From assembly GCA_014843695.1 (NCBI GenBank), contig CM026403.1, positions 9,440,722 through 9,504,721 on the forward strand: DNA of 64,000 nt, written 5' to 3'. This DNA comes from Archivesica marissinica (lineage: Eukaryota > Mollusca > Bivalvia > Venerida > Vesicomyidae). This document shows, piece by piece, positions 21,377 to 33,666 of the stretch (its first letter is position 1; the number at the start of each line of letters is the position of its first letter). Under the pieces are notes generated by a model, which was not told the origin of the DNA, made no database searches, and worked only from the letters and a program-made list of their open reading frames with translations. The translations under genes were made by a program, and so were the position numbers.

Positions 21377-21744
21377 ATACCTCGCCTCCTACCGTCGGGC
21401 TCTCTTCTACTACTTCATACCGACAATCGTTACGTTCATATCTTCTTACAAGGACAATAACAGTTTCAACTGGTCAGAAGAGCACTTATAAATATCGTAT
21501 AATCTTAATTGGTTATTGTTCACACGCTGGCAATGTCCAGTTCTATTGTGTTCCCATGTATAACTATCTGCATTGCAGCGATTCGTGCATTGTTATTGTA
21601 ACAATTAAATACCCTAGAGGCGAAATGGTTTGAATGGGTTCATGATAGAGAGTAGTGATAACATGTTAACATACTATTGGCTTTGCCGTCTATGGATAAT
21701 CGTTATGGTTAAACACGTGACTATAGTGGACAATTACTATGACA
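21377..21744. other. Spacer before the 20-bp satellite
   Basis: After the G-rich tract and a TATAAATA (21487-21494), an ATG at about 21533 opens only 22 codons (MSSSIVFPCITICIAAIRA...), hydrophobic and ending in TAA. Too little to call a gene. Confidence 0.4.
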
Positions 21745-24700
21745 GGTGCTGTAGGTGAGTGTCCGGTGCTCTCTTTGAATGTGCCGTGCTGTATGTGAAT
21801 GTCCCGTGCTATATGTCAGTTTCCCGTGCTGTATGTGAATGTCCCGTGCTGTATGTGAGTGTCAGGTGCTTTATGTGAGTGTCCCGTGCTGTATGTCAAT
21901 GTCCGGTGCTGTCTGTGAATGTTCCGTGCTGTATGTGAATGTCCCGTGCTGTATGTCAGTGTCCCATGCTGTATGTCAGTGTCCCGTGCTGTATGTGAAT
22001 ATCCTGTGCTGTATGTGAATGTCCCGTTCTGTATGTCAGTGTCCGGTGCTATTTGTGAGTTCCCCGTGCTGTATGTGAATGTCCGGTGCTGCATGTGAAT
22101 GTCCCGTGCTGTATGTGAGTGTCCCGTGCTGTATGTCAGTGTCCCGTGCTGTATGTCAGTGTCCCGTGCTGTGTGTGAATGTCCGGTGCTATATTTCAGT
22201 GTATAGTGCGCTGTGTGTGAGTGTCCGGCTCATTAGTTTAGTGTCCGGTGAGCTGTTTGTGAATGTCCGGTGCTGTTTGTGAGTGTTACCTACTGTATGT
22301 GAGTGTCCCGTGCTGTATGTGAATGTCCCGTGCTATATGTGAATGTCAGGTGCTGTAGGTGAATATCCTGTGCTGTATGTGAGTGTCAGGTGCTGTATGT
22401 GAGTGTACCGTGCTGTATGTGAGTGTTCCATGCTGTATGTGAGTGTCCGGTGCTGTATGTGAATGTCCCGAGCTGTATGTGAGTGGCCGGTGCTGTATGT
22501 GAGTGTCCCGTGCTGTATGTGAGTGTCCCGTGCTGTATGTCAGTGTCCAGTGCTGTGTGTGAATGTCCGGTGCTATATTTCAGTGTATGGTGCGCTGTGT
22601 GTGAGTGTCCGGCTCATTAGTTTAGTGTCCGGTGAGCTGTTTGTGAATGTCCGGTGCTGTTGGTGAGTGTCCCGTGCTGTATGTCAATGTCCGGTGCTGT
22701 CTGTGAATGTTCCGTGCTGTATGTGAATGTCCCGTGTTGTATGCCAGTGTCCCATGCTGTATGTCAGTGTCCCGTGTTGTGTGAATGTCCGGTGCTATAT
22801 GTGAGTGTCCCGTGCTGTATGTCAATGTCCGGTGCTGTCTGTGAATGTTCCGTGCTGTATGTGAATGTCCCGTGCTGTATGTCAGTGTCCCATGCTGTAT
22901 GTCAGTGTCCCGTGCTGTATGTGAATATCCTGTGCTGTATGTGAATGTCCCGTTCTGTATGTCAGTGTCCGGTGCTATTTGTGAGTTCCCCGTGCTGTAT
23001 GTGAATGTCCGGTGCTGTATGTGAATGTCCCGTGCTGTATGTGAGTGTCCCGTGCTGTATGTCAGTGTCCCGTGCTGTATGTCAGTGTCCCGTGCTGTGT
23101 GTGAATGTCCGGTGCTATATTTCAGTGTAGAGTGCGCTGTGTGTGAGTGTCCGGCTCATTAGTTTAGTGTCCGGTGAGCTGTTTGTGAATGTCCGGTGCT
23201 GTTTGTGAGTGTTACCTACTGTATGTGAGTGTCCCGTGCTGTATGTGAATGTCCCGTGCTATATGTGAATGTCAGGTGCTGTAGGTGAATATCCTGTGCT
23301 GTATGTGAGTGTCAGGTGCTGTATGTGAGTGTACCGTGCTGTATGTGAGTGTTCCATGCTGTATGTGAGTGTCCGGTGCTGTATGTGAATGTCCCGAGCT
23401 GTATGTGAGTGGCCGGTGCTGTATGTGAGTGTCCCGTGCTGTATGTCAGTGTCCCGTGCTGTATGTCAGTGTCCAGTGCTGTGTGTGAATGTCCGGTGCT
23501 ATATTTCAGTGTATGGTGCGCTGTGTGTGAGTGTCCGGCTCATTAGTTTAGTGTCCGGTGAGCTGTTTGTGAATGTCCGGTGCTGTTGGTGAGTGTCCCG
23601 TGCTGTATGTCAATGTCCGGTGCTGTCTGTGAATGTTCCGTGCTGTATGTGAATGTCCCGTGTTGTATGCCAGTGTCCCATGCTGTATGTCAGTGTCCCG
23701 TGTTGTGTGAATGTCCGGTGCTATATGTGAGTGTCCCGTGCTGTATGTCAATGTCCGGTGCTGTCTGTGAATGTTCCGTGCTGTATGTGAATGTCCCGTG
23801 TTGTATTCCAGTGTCCCATGCTGTATGTCAGTGTCCCGTGCTGTATGTGAATGTCCTGTGCTGTATGTGAATGTCCCGTTCTGTATGTGAGTTTCCGGTG
23901 CTATTTGTGAGTTCCCCGTGCTGTATGTGAATGTCCGGTGCTGCATGTGAATGTCCCGTGCTGTATGTGAGTGTCCCGTGCTGTATATCAGTGTCCCGTG
24001 CTGTATGTCAGTGTCCCGTGCTGTGTGTGAATGTCCGGTGCTATATTTCAGTGTATGGTGCGCTGTGTGTTAGTGTCCGGCTCATTAGTTTAGTGTCCGG
24101 TGAGCTGTATGTGAATGTCCGGTGCTGTTTGGGAGTGTTACCTACTGTATGTGAGTGTCCCGTGCTGTGTGAATGTCCGGTGCTATATGTGAGTGTCCCG
24201 TGCTGTATGTGAGTGTCCCGTGTTGTATGTGAATGACTGATGCTATATGTGAGTGTCCGGTGCTGTTTGTGAATGTCCCGTGCTGTATGTCAGTTTCCGG
24301 TGCTGTCTGTGACTGTTCCGTGCTGTATGTGAGTGTCCGGTGCTGTATGTGAATGTCCCGTGCTGTCTATGAATGTCCCGTGCTGTATGTCAGTGCCCGG
24401 TGCTGTCTGTGGATGTGCCGTGCTGTATGTGAATGTACCGTGCTGTATGTGAATGTCCGGTGCTGTTTGTGAGTGTTCCCTACTGTATGTGAGTGGCCCG
24501 TGGTGTGTGAATGTCCCGTGCTATATGTGAGTGTCCCGTGCTGTATGCGAATGTCCCGTGCTGTATGTGAGTGTCCCGTGCTGTATGTCAGTGTCCAGTG
24601 CTGTGTGTGAATGTCCGATGCTATATTTCAGTGTATGGTGCGCTGTGTGTGAGTGTCCGGCTCATTAGTTTAGTGTCCGGTGAGCTGTTTGTGAATGACC

Positions 24701-27700
24701 GGTGCTGTTTGTGAGTGTTCCCTACTGTATGTGAGTGTACCGTGCTGTGTGAATGTCCGGTGCTATATGTGAGTGTATGGTGCGCTGTGTGTGAGTGTCC
24801 GGCTCATTAGTTTAGTGTCCGGTGAGCTGTTTGTGAATGTCCGGTGCTGTTTGTGAGTGTTCCCTACTGTATGTGAGTGTACCGTGCTGTGTGAATGTCC
24901 GGTGCTATATGTGAGTGTCCCGTGCTGTATGTGAGTGTCCCGTGTTGTATGTGAATGACTGGTGCTATATGTGAGTGTCCGGTGCTGTATGTGAATGTCC
25001 GTGCTGTATGTCAGTTTCCGGTGCTCTCTATGGATGTGCCGTGCTGTATGTGAATGTCCCGTGCTGTATGTGAGTGTCAAGTGCTTTATGTGAGTGTCCC
25101 GTGCTGTATGTCAATGTCCGGTGCTGTATGTGATTGTCCGGTGCTATTCGTGAGTGTCCCGTGCTGTATGTGAATGTCCGGTGCTGTATGTGAATGTCCG
25201 TGCTGTATGTGAGTGCCAGGTGCTATATGTGAGTGTCAAGTGCTGTATGTGAGTTTCCCGTGCTGTATGTGCCCCGTGCTGTATGTGAATGTCCGGTGCT
25301 GTATGTGAGTGTCCCGTGCTGTATGTGAGTGTCCTGTGTTGTACGTGAATATCCCGTGCTGTATGTGAGTGTCTCGTACTGTATGTGAGTATCCCATTCT
25401 GTATGTGAATGTCCCATGCTGTATGTGAGTGTCAGGTGCTATATGTGAGTACGAGGTGCTGTTTGTGAGTGTCATGTGCTATATGTGAATGTCAGGTGCT
25501 GTAGGTGAATATCCTGTGCTGTATGTGAGTGTCAGGTGCTGTATGTGAGTGTACCGTGCTGTGTGTGAGTGTTCCATGCTGTATGTGAGTGTCCGGTGCT
25601 GTATGTGAATGTCCTGAGCTGTATGTGAGTGGCCCGTGTTGTATGTGAATGACTGGTGCTGTATGTGAGTGTCCCGTGCTGTAAGTGAGTGTCCCGTGCT
25701 GTATGTGAGTGTACCTTACTGTATGTGAGTGTACCGTGCTGTATGTGAGTGTACCTTACTGTATGTGAGTGTCCCGTGCTGTATGTGAGTGTACCTTACT
25801 GTATGTGAGTGTCCCGTGTTGTATGTGAATGTACCTTACTGTATGTGAGTGTACCGTGCTGTATGTGAGTGCACCTTACTGTATGTGAGTGTCCCGTGTT
25901 GTATGTGAATGTACCTTACTGTATGTGAGTGTACCGTGTTGTATGTGAATGTACTTACTGTATGTGAGTGTACCGTGTTGTATGTGAGTGTACCTTACTG
26001 TATGTAAGTGTACCGTGTTGTATGTGAGTGACCCGTGCTGTATGTGAGTGTCCCTTGCTGTATGTGAGTGTACCTTACTGTATGTGAGTGTACTGTATTG
26101 TATGTTAGTGTCCCGTACTGTATGTAAGTGTACCGTGTTGTATGTGAGTGTCCCGTGCTGTAAGTGAGTGTCCCGTGTTGTATGTGAGTGTACCTTACTG
26201 TATGTGAGTTTACCGTGTTGTATGTGAATGTACCTTACTGTATGTAAGTGTACCGTGTTGTATGTGAGTGTCCCGTGCTGTAAGTGAGTGTCCCGTGTTG
26301 TATGTGAGTGTACCTTACCGTATGTGAGTTTACCGTGTTGTATGTGAGTGTACCTTACTGTATGTAAGTGTACCGTGTTGTATGTGAATGTACCTTACTG
26401 TATGTGAGTGTACCGTGTTGTATGTGAATGTACCTTACTGTATGTGAGTGTACCGTGTTGTATGTGAATGTACCTTACTGTATGTAAGTGTACCGTGTTG
26501 TATGTGAATGTACCTTACTGTATGTGAGTGTACCGTGCTGTATGTGAGTGTACCTTATTGTATGTGAGTGTCCCGTGCTGTATGTGAGTTTCCCGTGCTG
26601 TATGTTAGTGCCCCGTGCTGTATGTGAATGTCCGGTGCTGTATGTGAGTGTCCCGTGCTGTATGTGAGTGTCCTGTGTTGTACGTGAATATCCCGTGCTG
26701 TATGTGAGTGTCTCGTACTGTATGTGAGTATCCCATTCTGTATGTGAATGTCCCATGCTGTATGTGAGTGTCAGGTGCTATATGTGAGTACGAGGTGCTG
26801 TTTGTGAGTGTCATGTGCTATATGTGAATGTCAGGTGCTGTAGGTGAATATCCTGTGCCGTATGTGAGTGTCAGGTGCTGTATGTGAGTGTACCGTGCTG
26901 TGTGTGAGTGTTCCATGCTGTATGTGAGTGTCCGGTGCTGTATGTGAATGTCCTGAGCTGTATGTGAGTGGCCCGTGTTGTATGTGAATGACTGGTGCTG
27001 TATGTGAGTGTCCCGTGCTGTAAGTGAGTGTCCCGTGCTGTATGTGAGTGTACCTTACTGTATGTGAGTGTACCGTGCTGTATGTGAGTGTACCTTACTG
27101 TATGTGAGTGTCCCGTGTTGTATGTGAATGTACCTTACTGTATGTGAGTGTACCGTGTTGTATGTGAGTGTAGCTTACTGTATGTAAGTGTACCGTGTTG
27201 TATGTGAGTGTCCCGTGCTGTATGTGAGTGTCCCGTGTTGTATGTGAGTGTACCTTACTGTATGTGAGTGTACCGTGTTGTATGTGAATGTACCTTACTG
27301 TATGTGAGTGTCCCGTGTTGTATGTGAGTGTACCTTACTGTATGTGAGTGTACCGTGTTGTATGTGAATGTACCTTACTGTATGTGAGTGTACCGTGCTG
27401 TATGTAAGTGTACCGTGTTGTATGTAAGTGCCCGTGGTATGTGAGTGTCCCATGTTGATGTGAGTGTACTTACTGTATTGAGGATGAGGTCCCGGCTGTA
27501 TGTAGGTCCCATGTTGTATGTGAGTGTACCTTACTGTATGTGAGTGACTGTGTTGTATGTGAATGTACCTTACTGTATGTGAGTGTACCGTGCTGTATGT
27601 GAGTGTACCTTATTGTATGTGAGTGTCCCGTTCTGTATGTGAGTTTCCCGTACTGTATGTTAGTGCCCCGTGCTGTATGTGAATGTCCGGTGCTGTATGT

Positions 27701-30700
27701 GAGTGTCCCGTGCTGTATGTGAGTGTCCTGTGTTGTACGTGAGTATCCCGTGCTGTATGTGAGTATCTCGTACTGTATGTGAGTATCCCATTCTGTATGT
27801 GAATGTCCCGTGCTGTATGTGAGTGTCAGGTGCTATATGTGAATGTCCCGTGCTGTATGTGAATGTCCCGTGCTGTATGTGAGTGTCAGGTGCTATATGT
27901 GAGTACGAGGTGCTGTTTGTGAGTGTCATGTGCTATATGTGAATGTCAGGTGCTGTAGGTGAATATCCTGTGCTGTATGTGAGTGTCAGGTGCTGTATGT
28001 GAGTGTACCGTGCTGCATGTGAGTTTTCCATGCTGTATGTGAGTGTCCGGTGCTGTATGTGAATGTCCCGAGCTGTATGTGAGTGGCCGGTGCTGTATGT
28101 GAGTGTCCCGAGCTGTATGTGAGTGTCCGGTGTTGTATGTCAGTGTCAAGTGCTGTATATGAGTATCCGGTGCTGTATGTGAGTGCCCTGTGCTGTATGT
28201 GAATGGCTCGTACTGTATATGAATGTCCCCTACTGTATATGAATGTCCCATGCTGTATGTGAGTGCCCTGTGCATTATATGAATGTCCCGTGCTGTATGT
28301 GAATGTCTCGTACTGTATATGAGTGCACCGTACTGTATATGAATGTCCCGTGCTGTATGTGAGTGTCCCGTGCTGGGTTTGAGTGGATCGTGCTGTATAT
28401 GAGTGGATAATGCTGTGTATGAATTGACCGTGCTGTATATAAGTATATTGTACTGTATGTGAGTGGACCGTGCTGTATATCAGTGGATTGTGTTGTATAT
28501 GAGTGTATTATGCTGTATATGAGTGGACCGTGCTGTATCTGAGTGGATTGTGCTGTATGTGAGTGTCCCATGCTGTATATGAGTGGATTGTGCTGTATAT
28601 GAGTATATTGTACTGTATGAGAGTGGACCGTGCTGTATGTGAGTGGATTGTGCTGTATATGAGTGGATTGTATTTTATAGGAGTGTATTGTACTGTATGT
28701 GAGTGGACCCTGCTGTATATGAGTGGATTGTGCTGTATATGAGTATATTGTACTGTATGTGAGTGGACCGTGCTGTATGTGAGTGTCCCGTGCTGTATGT
28801 GAGTGTATGGTACTGTATGTGAGTGTATTGTACTGTATGTGAGTGGACCGTGCTGTATATGAGTATATTGTACTGTATATGAGTGGACCGTGCTGTATAT
28901 GATAGCATTGTGCTGTATTTGAGTATATTGTACTGTATGTTATAGAATTGTGCTGTATATGAGTGGATTGTGCTGTATATGAGTGGATTGTGTTGTATAT
29001 GAGTGGATTGTGCTGTATATGAGTGGATTGTGTTGTATATGAGTGTATTATGCTGTATATGAGTGGGTTGTGTTGTATATGAGTGTATTATGCTGTATAT
29101 GAGTGGATTGTGTTGTATATGAGTGTATTATGCTCTATATGAGTGGATTGTGTTGTATATGAGTGTATTATGCTGTATATGAGTGGATTGTGTTGTATAT
29201 GAGTGTATTATGCTGTATATGAGTGGATTGTGTTGTATATGGGTGGATTGTGCTGTATATGAATATATTGTACTGTATGTGAGTTGACCGTGCTGTATAT
29301 GAGTGGATTGTGTTGTATATGAGTGGATTGTGTTGTATATGAGTGGATTGTGTTGACTATGAGTGTATTATGCTGTATATGAGTGGATTGTGTTGTATAT
29401 GAGTGGACAATGCTGTATATGAGTGTCCCGTGCTGTCGGTGAGTGGTTTGTACTCTATGTGAGTGGATTGTATGTATGTGAGTGGATTGTACTTATGTGA
29501 GTGGCCCGTGCTGTATGTGAGTGGCCAGTGCTGGGTATGAGTGGATTGTACTGTATATGAGTGGCCCGTGCTGTATGTGAGTGTCCCGAGCTGGGTGTGA
29601 GTGTATTTTGCTGTATATGACTGACCCGTGCTGGATGTGAGTGTCCCGTGCAGGGTGTGAGTGGATTGTGCTGTATATATTAGTGGCCCGTGCTGTAAGT
29701 GAGTGTCCCGAATTGGGTGTGAGTGTATTGTGCTGTATGTGAGTGTCCCGTGCTGTGTGTGAGTGTCCCATGCTGGATGTGAGTGGATTGTACTGTATAT
29801 GAGTGTAACGTGCTGTATGTGAGTGGCCCGTGCTGGGTGTGAGTGTCCCGTGCTGGGTGTGAGTGTCCCGTGCTGGGTGTGAGTGGATTGTACTGTATAT
29901 GAGTGTACCGTTCTGTATGTGAGTGTACCGTGCTGTATGTGAGTGTACCATTCTGTATGTGAGTTTGTTGTGCTGTATATGAGTGTCCCGTGCTGTATAT
30001 GAGTGTACCGTGCTGTATATGAGTGTATTGTGCTGTATTGTGTGTGTATTGTGCTGTATGGGTGTTACCGTGCTGTATATGAGTGTATTGTGCTGTATGT
30101 GAGTGGCCCGTGCTGTATGTGAGTGTATTGTGCTGTATGTGAGTATACCATGCAGTATGTGAGTGGCCCATGATGTATGTGAGTGGCCCGTGCTGTATAT
30201 GAATGTCCCGTGTGTATGTGAGTGTACCGTGCTGTATGTGAGTGAATAGTGCTGTATGTGAGTGGCCCGTGCGGTATGTGAGTGTACCTTACTGTATATG
30301 AGTGTACTGTGCTGTATGTGAGTGTACCGTGCTGTATGTGAGTGGATAGTGCTGTATGTGAGCGTACCTTACTGTATGTGAGTGTACCGTGCTGTATGTG
30401 TGTGTACCGTACTGTATATGAGTGTACCGTGCTGTATAGAGTGTACCGTACTGTATATGAGTGTACTGTGCTGTATGTGAGTGGCCCGTGCTGTATGTGA
30501 GTGTACCGTGCTGTATGTGAGTGTCCCGTGCTGTATGTGAGTGTACCGTGCTGTATGTGAGTGTACCGTGCTGTATGTGAGTGTACCGTGCTGTATGTGA
30601 GTGTACCGTGCTGTATGTGAGTGTACCGTGCTGTATGTGAGTGTACCGTGCTGTATGTGAGTGTACCGTGCTGTATGTGAGTGTACCGTGCTGTATGTGA

Positions 30701-32666
30701 GTGTACCGTGCTGTATGTGAGTGTACCGTGCTGTATGTGAGTGTACCGTGCTGTATGTGAGTGTACCGTGCTGTATGTGAGTGTACCGTGCTGTATGTGA
30801 GTGTACCGTGCTGTATGTGAGTGTACCGTGCTGTATGTGAGTGTACCTGCTGTATGTGATGTACCGTGCTGTATGTGAGTGTACCGTGCTGTATGTGAGT
30901 GTACCGTGCTGTATGTGAGTGTACCGTGCTGTATGTGAGTGTACCGTGCTGTATGTGAGTGTACCGTGCTGTATGTGAGTGTACCGTGCTGTATGTGAGT
31001 GTACCGTGCTGTATGTGAGTGTACCGTGCTGTATGTGAGTGTACCGTGCTGTATGTGAGTGTACCGTGCTGTATGTGAGTGTACCGTGCTGTATGTGAGT
31101 GTACCGTGCTGTATGTGAGTGTACCGTGCTGTAGTGAGATGTGCTGTATGTGAGTGTACCGTTCTGTATGTGAGTGTATGTGTGCTGTATATGAGTGCCC
31201 GTGCTGTATGTGTGTGGGACGTGCTGTATGTGAGTGTACCGTGCTGTATATGTGAGTGTACCGTGCTGTATGTGAGTGTTTCGTGCTGAATGTGAGTGTC
31301 CCGTGCTGTATGTGAGTGTACCTTACTGTATATGAGTGTACCGTACTGTAAGTGAGTGTACCGTGCTGTATGTGAGTGTACCGTGCTGTATGTGAGTGTA
31401 CTGTGCTGTATGTGAGTGTACCGTGCTGTATGTGTGTGTAGCGTACTGTATATGAGTGTACCTTGCTGTATATGAGTGTACCATACTGTATGTGAGTGTA
31501 CCGTGCTGTATGTGAGTGGATTGTGCTTTGTGTTAGTGGCCCGTGCTGTATGTGAGTGTATTATGCTGTATGTGTGTGTACCGTGCTGTGTGAGTGGCCC
31601 GTGCTGTATGTGAGTGTATTGTTCTGTGTGTGAGTGGCCCGTGCAGTATGTGAGTGTATTGTGCTGTATGTGTGTGTATTGTGCTGTATGTTTATGTACC
31701 GTGCTGTGTGTGAGTGGATTGTACTGTATGTGAGTGGCCCGTGCTGTATGTGAGTGTACCATGCTGTATTTGAGTGTAGCGTGGTGTATGTGAGTGGAAT
31801 GTACTGTATGTGAGTGGCCCGTGCTGTATGTGAGTGTCCAGTGCTGTATTTGAGTGTACCGTACTGTATGTGAGTGTCCCGTCCTGTATTTAAATGTCCC
31901 GTGCTGTATGTGAGTGTACCTGACTGTATATGAGTGTACCGTACTGTATGTGAGTGTACCGTGCAGTATGTGAGTGTACCGTGCTGTATGTGAGTGTACC
32001 GTGCTGTATGTGAGTGTACCGTGCTGTATGTGAGTGTACCCTGCTGTATGTGAGTGTACCGTGCTGTATGTGAGTGTACCGTGCTGTATGTGTGTGTACC
32101 GTACTGTATATGAGTGTACCGTGCTGTATATGAGTGTACCGTACTGTATGTGAGTGTTCCGTGTTGTATGTGAGTGTACCGTGCTGTATGTGAGTGTACC
32201 TTACTGTATGTGAGTGGTCCGTGCTGTATGTGAGTGTACCATGCTGTATGTGAGTGTACCGTGCTGTATGTGAGTGTACCGTGCTGTATGTGAGTGTACC
32301 GTGCTGTATGTGAGTGTACCGTGCTGTATGTGAGTGTACCGTGCTGTATGTGAGTGTACCGTGCTGTATGTGAGTGTACCGTGCTGTATGTGAGTGTACC
32401 GTGCTGTATGTGAGTGTACTGTGCTGTATGTGAGTGACACGTGCTGTATGTGAGTGTATTGTGCTGTATGTGTGTGTACCGTGCTGTGTGTGAGTGGCCC
32501 GTGCTGTATGTGAGTGTATTGTTCTGTGTGTGAGTGGCCCGTGCAGTATGTGAGTGTATTGTGCTGTATGTATGTGTATTGTGCTGTATGTTTGTGTACC
32601 GTGCTGTGTGTGAGTGGATTGTACTGTATGTGAGTGGCCCGTGTTGTATTTGAGTGTACCATGCGG
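21745..32666. repeat. 20-bp satellite array, about 10.9 kb, continuing into the gap
   Basis: Units follow GTGAGTGTCCCGTGCTGTAT and GTGAGTGTACCGTGCTGTAT. Regional subtypes are visible. 21745-25680 is mixed, with a recurring insert-like variant (GTGCGCTGTGTGTGAGTG, CGGCTCATTAGTTTAGTG) at about 22206, 22590, 23130, 23517, 24060, 24650 and 24780. 25690-27640 alternates CCTTACTG and CCGTGTTG units as a 40-bp dimer. 28370-29430 is dominated by GTGGATTGTGCTGTATATGA. 30480-31130 is almost perfectly uniform. Long-range duplications occur at offsets of about 926, 1339, 1115 and 900 bp. Long open frames on either strand reflect the 20-codon period of stop-free phases. Confidence 0.97.
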
Positions 32667-33666
32667 NNNNNNNNNNNNNNNNNNNNNNNNNNNNNNNNNN
32701 NNNNNNNNNNNNNNNNNNNNNNNNNNNNNNNNNNNNNNNNNNNNNNNNNNNNNNNNNNNNNNNNNNNNNNNNNNNNNNNNNNNNNNNNNNNNNNNNNNNN
32801 NNNNNNNNNNNNNNNNNNNNNNNNNNNNNNNNNNNNNNNNNNNNNNNNNNNNNNNNNNNNNNNNNNNNNNNNNNNNNNNNNNNNNNNNNNNNNNNNNNNN
32901 NNNNNNNNNNNNNNNNNNNNNNNNNNNNNNNNNNNNNNNNNNNNNNNNNNNNNNNNNNNNNNNNNNNNNNNNNNNNNNNNNNNNNNNNNNNNNNNNNNNN
33001 NNNNNNNNNNNNNNNNNNNNNNNNNNNNNNNNNNNNNNNNNNNNNNNNNNNNNNNNNNNNNNNNNNNNNNNNNNNNNNNNNNNNNNNNNNNNNNNNNNNN
33101 NNNNNNNNNNNNNNNNNNNNNNNNNNNNNNNNNNNNNNNNNNNNNNNNNNNNNNNNNNNNNNNNNNNNNNNNNNNNNNNNNNNNNNNNNNNNNNNNNNNN
33201 NNNNNNNNNNNNNNNNNNNNNNNNNNNNNNNNNNNNNNNNNNNNNNNNNNNNNNNNNNNNNNNNNNNNNNNNNNNNNNNNNNNNNNNNNNNNNNNNNNNN
33301 NNNNNNNNNNNNNNNNNNNNNNNNNNNNNNNNNNNNNNNNNNNNNNNNNNNNNNNNNNNNNNNNNNNNNNNNNNNNNNNNNNNNNNNNNNNNNNNNNNNN
33401 NNNNNNNNNNNNNNNNNNNNNNNNNNNNNNNNNNNNNNNNNNNNNNNNNNNNNNNNNNNNNNNNNNNNNNNNNNNNNNNNNNNNNNNNNNNNNNNNNNNN
33501 NNNNNNNNNNNNNNNNNNNNNNNNNNNNNNNNNNNNNNNNNNNNNNNNNNNNNNNNNNNNNNNNNNNNNNNNNNNNNNNNNNNNNNNNNNNNNNNNNNNN
33601 NNNNNNNNNNNNNNNNNNNNNNNNNNNNNNNNNNNNNNNNNNNNNNNNNNNNNNNNNNNNNNNNNN
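32667..33666. other. Assembly gap, exactly 1000 N
   Basis: Undetermined bases. The round length suggests a placeholder, not a measured distance. The 20-bp satellite enters from the left and the 33-bp satellite leaves on the right, so the true junction and size are unknown. Confidence 1.
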
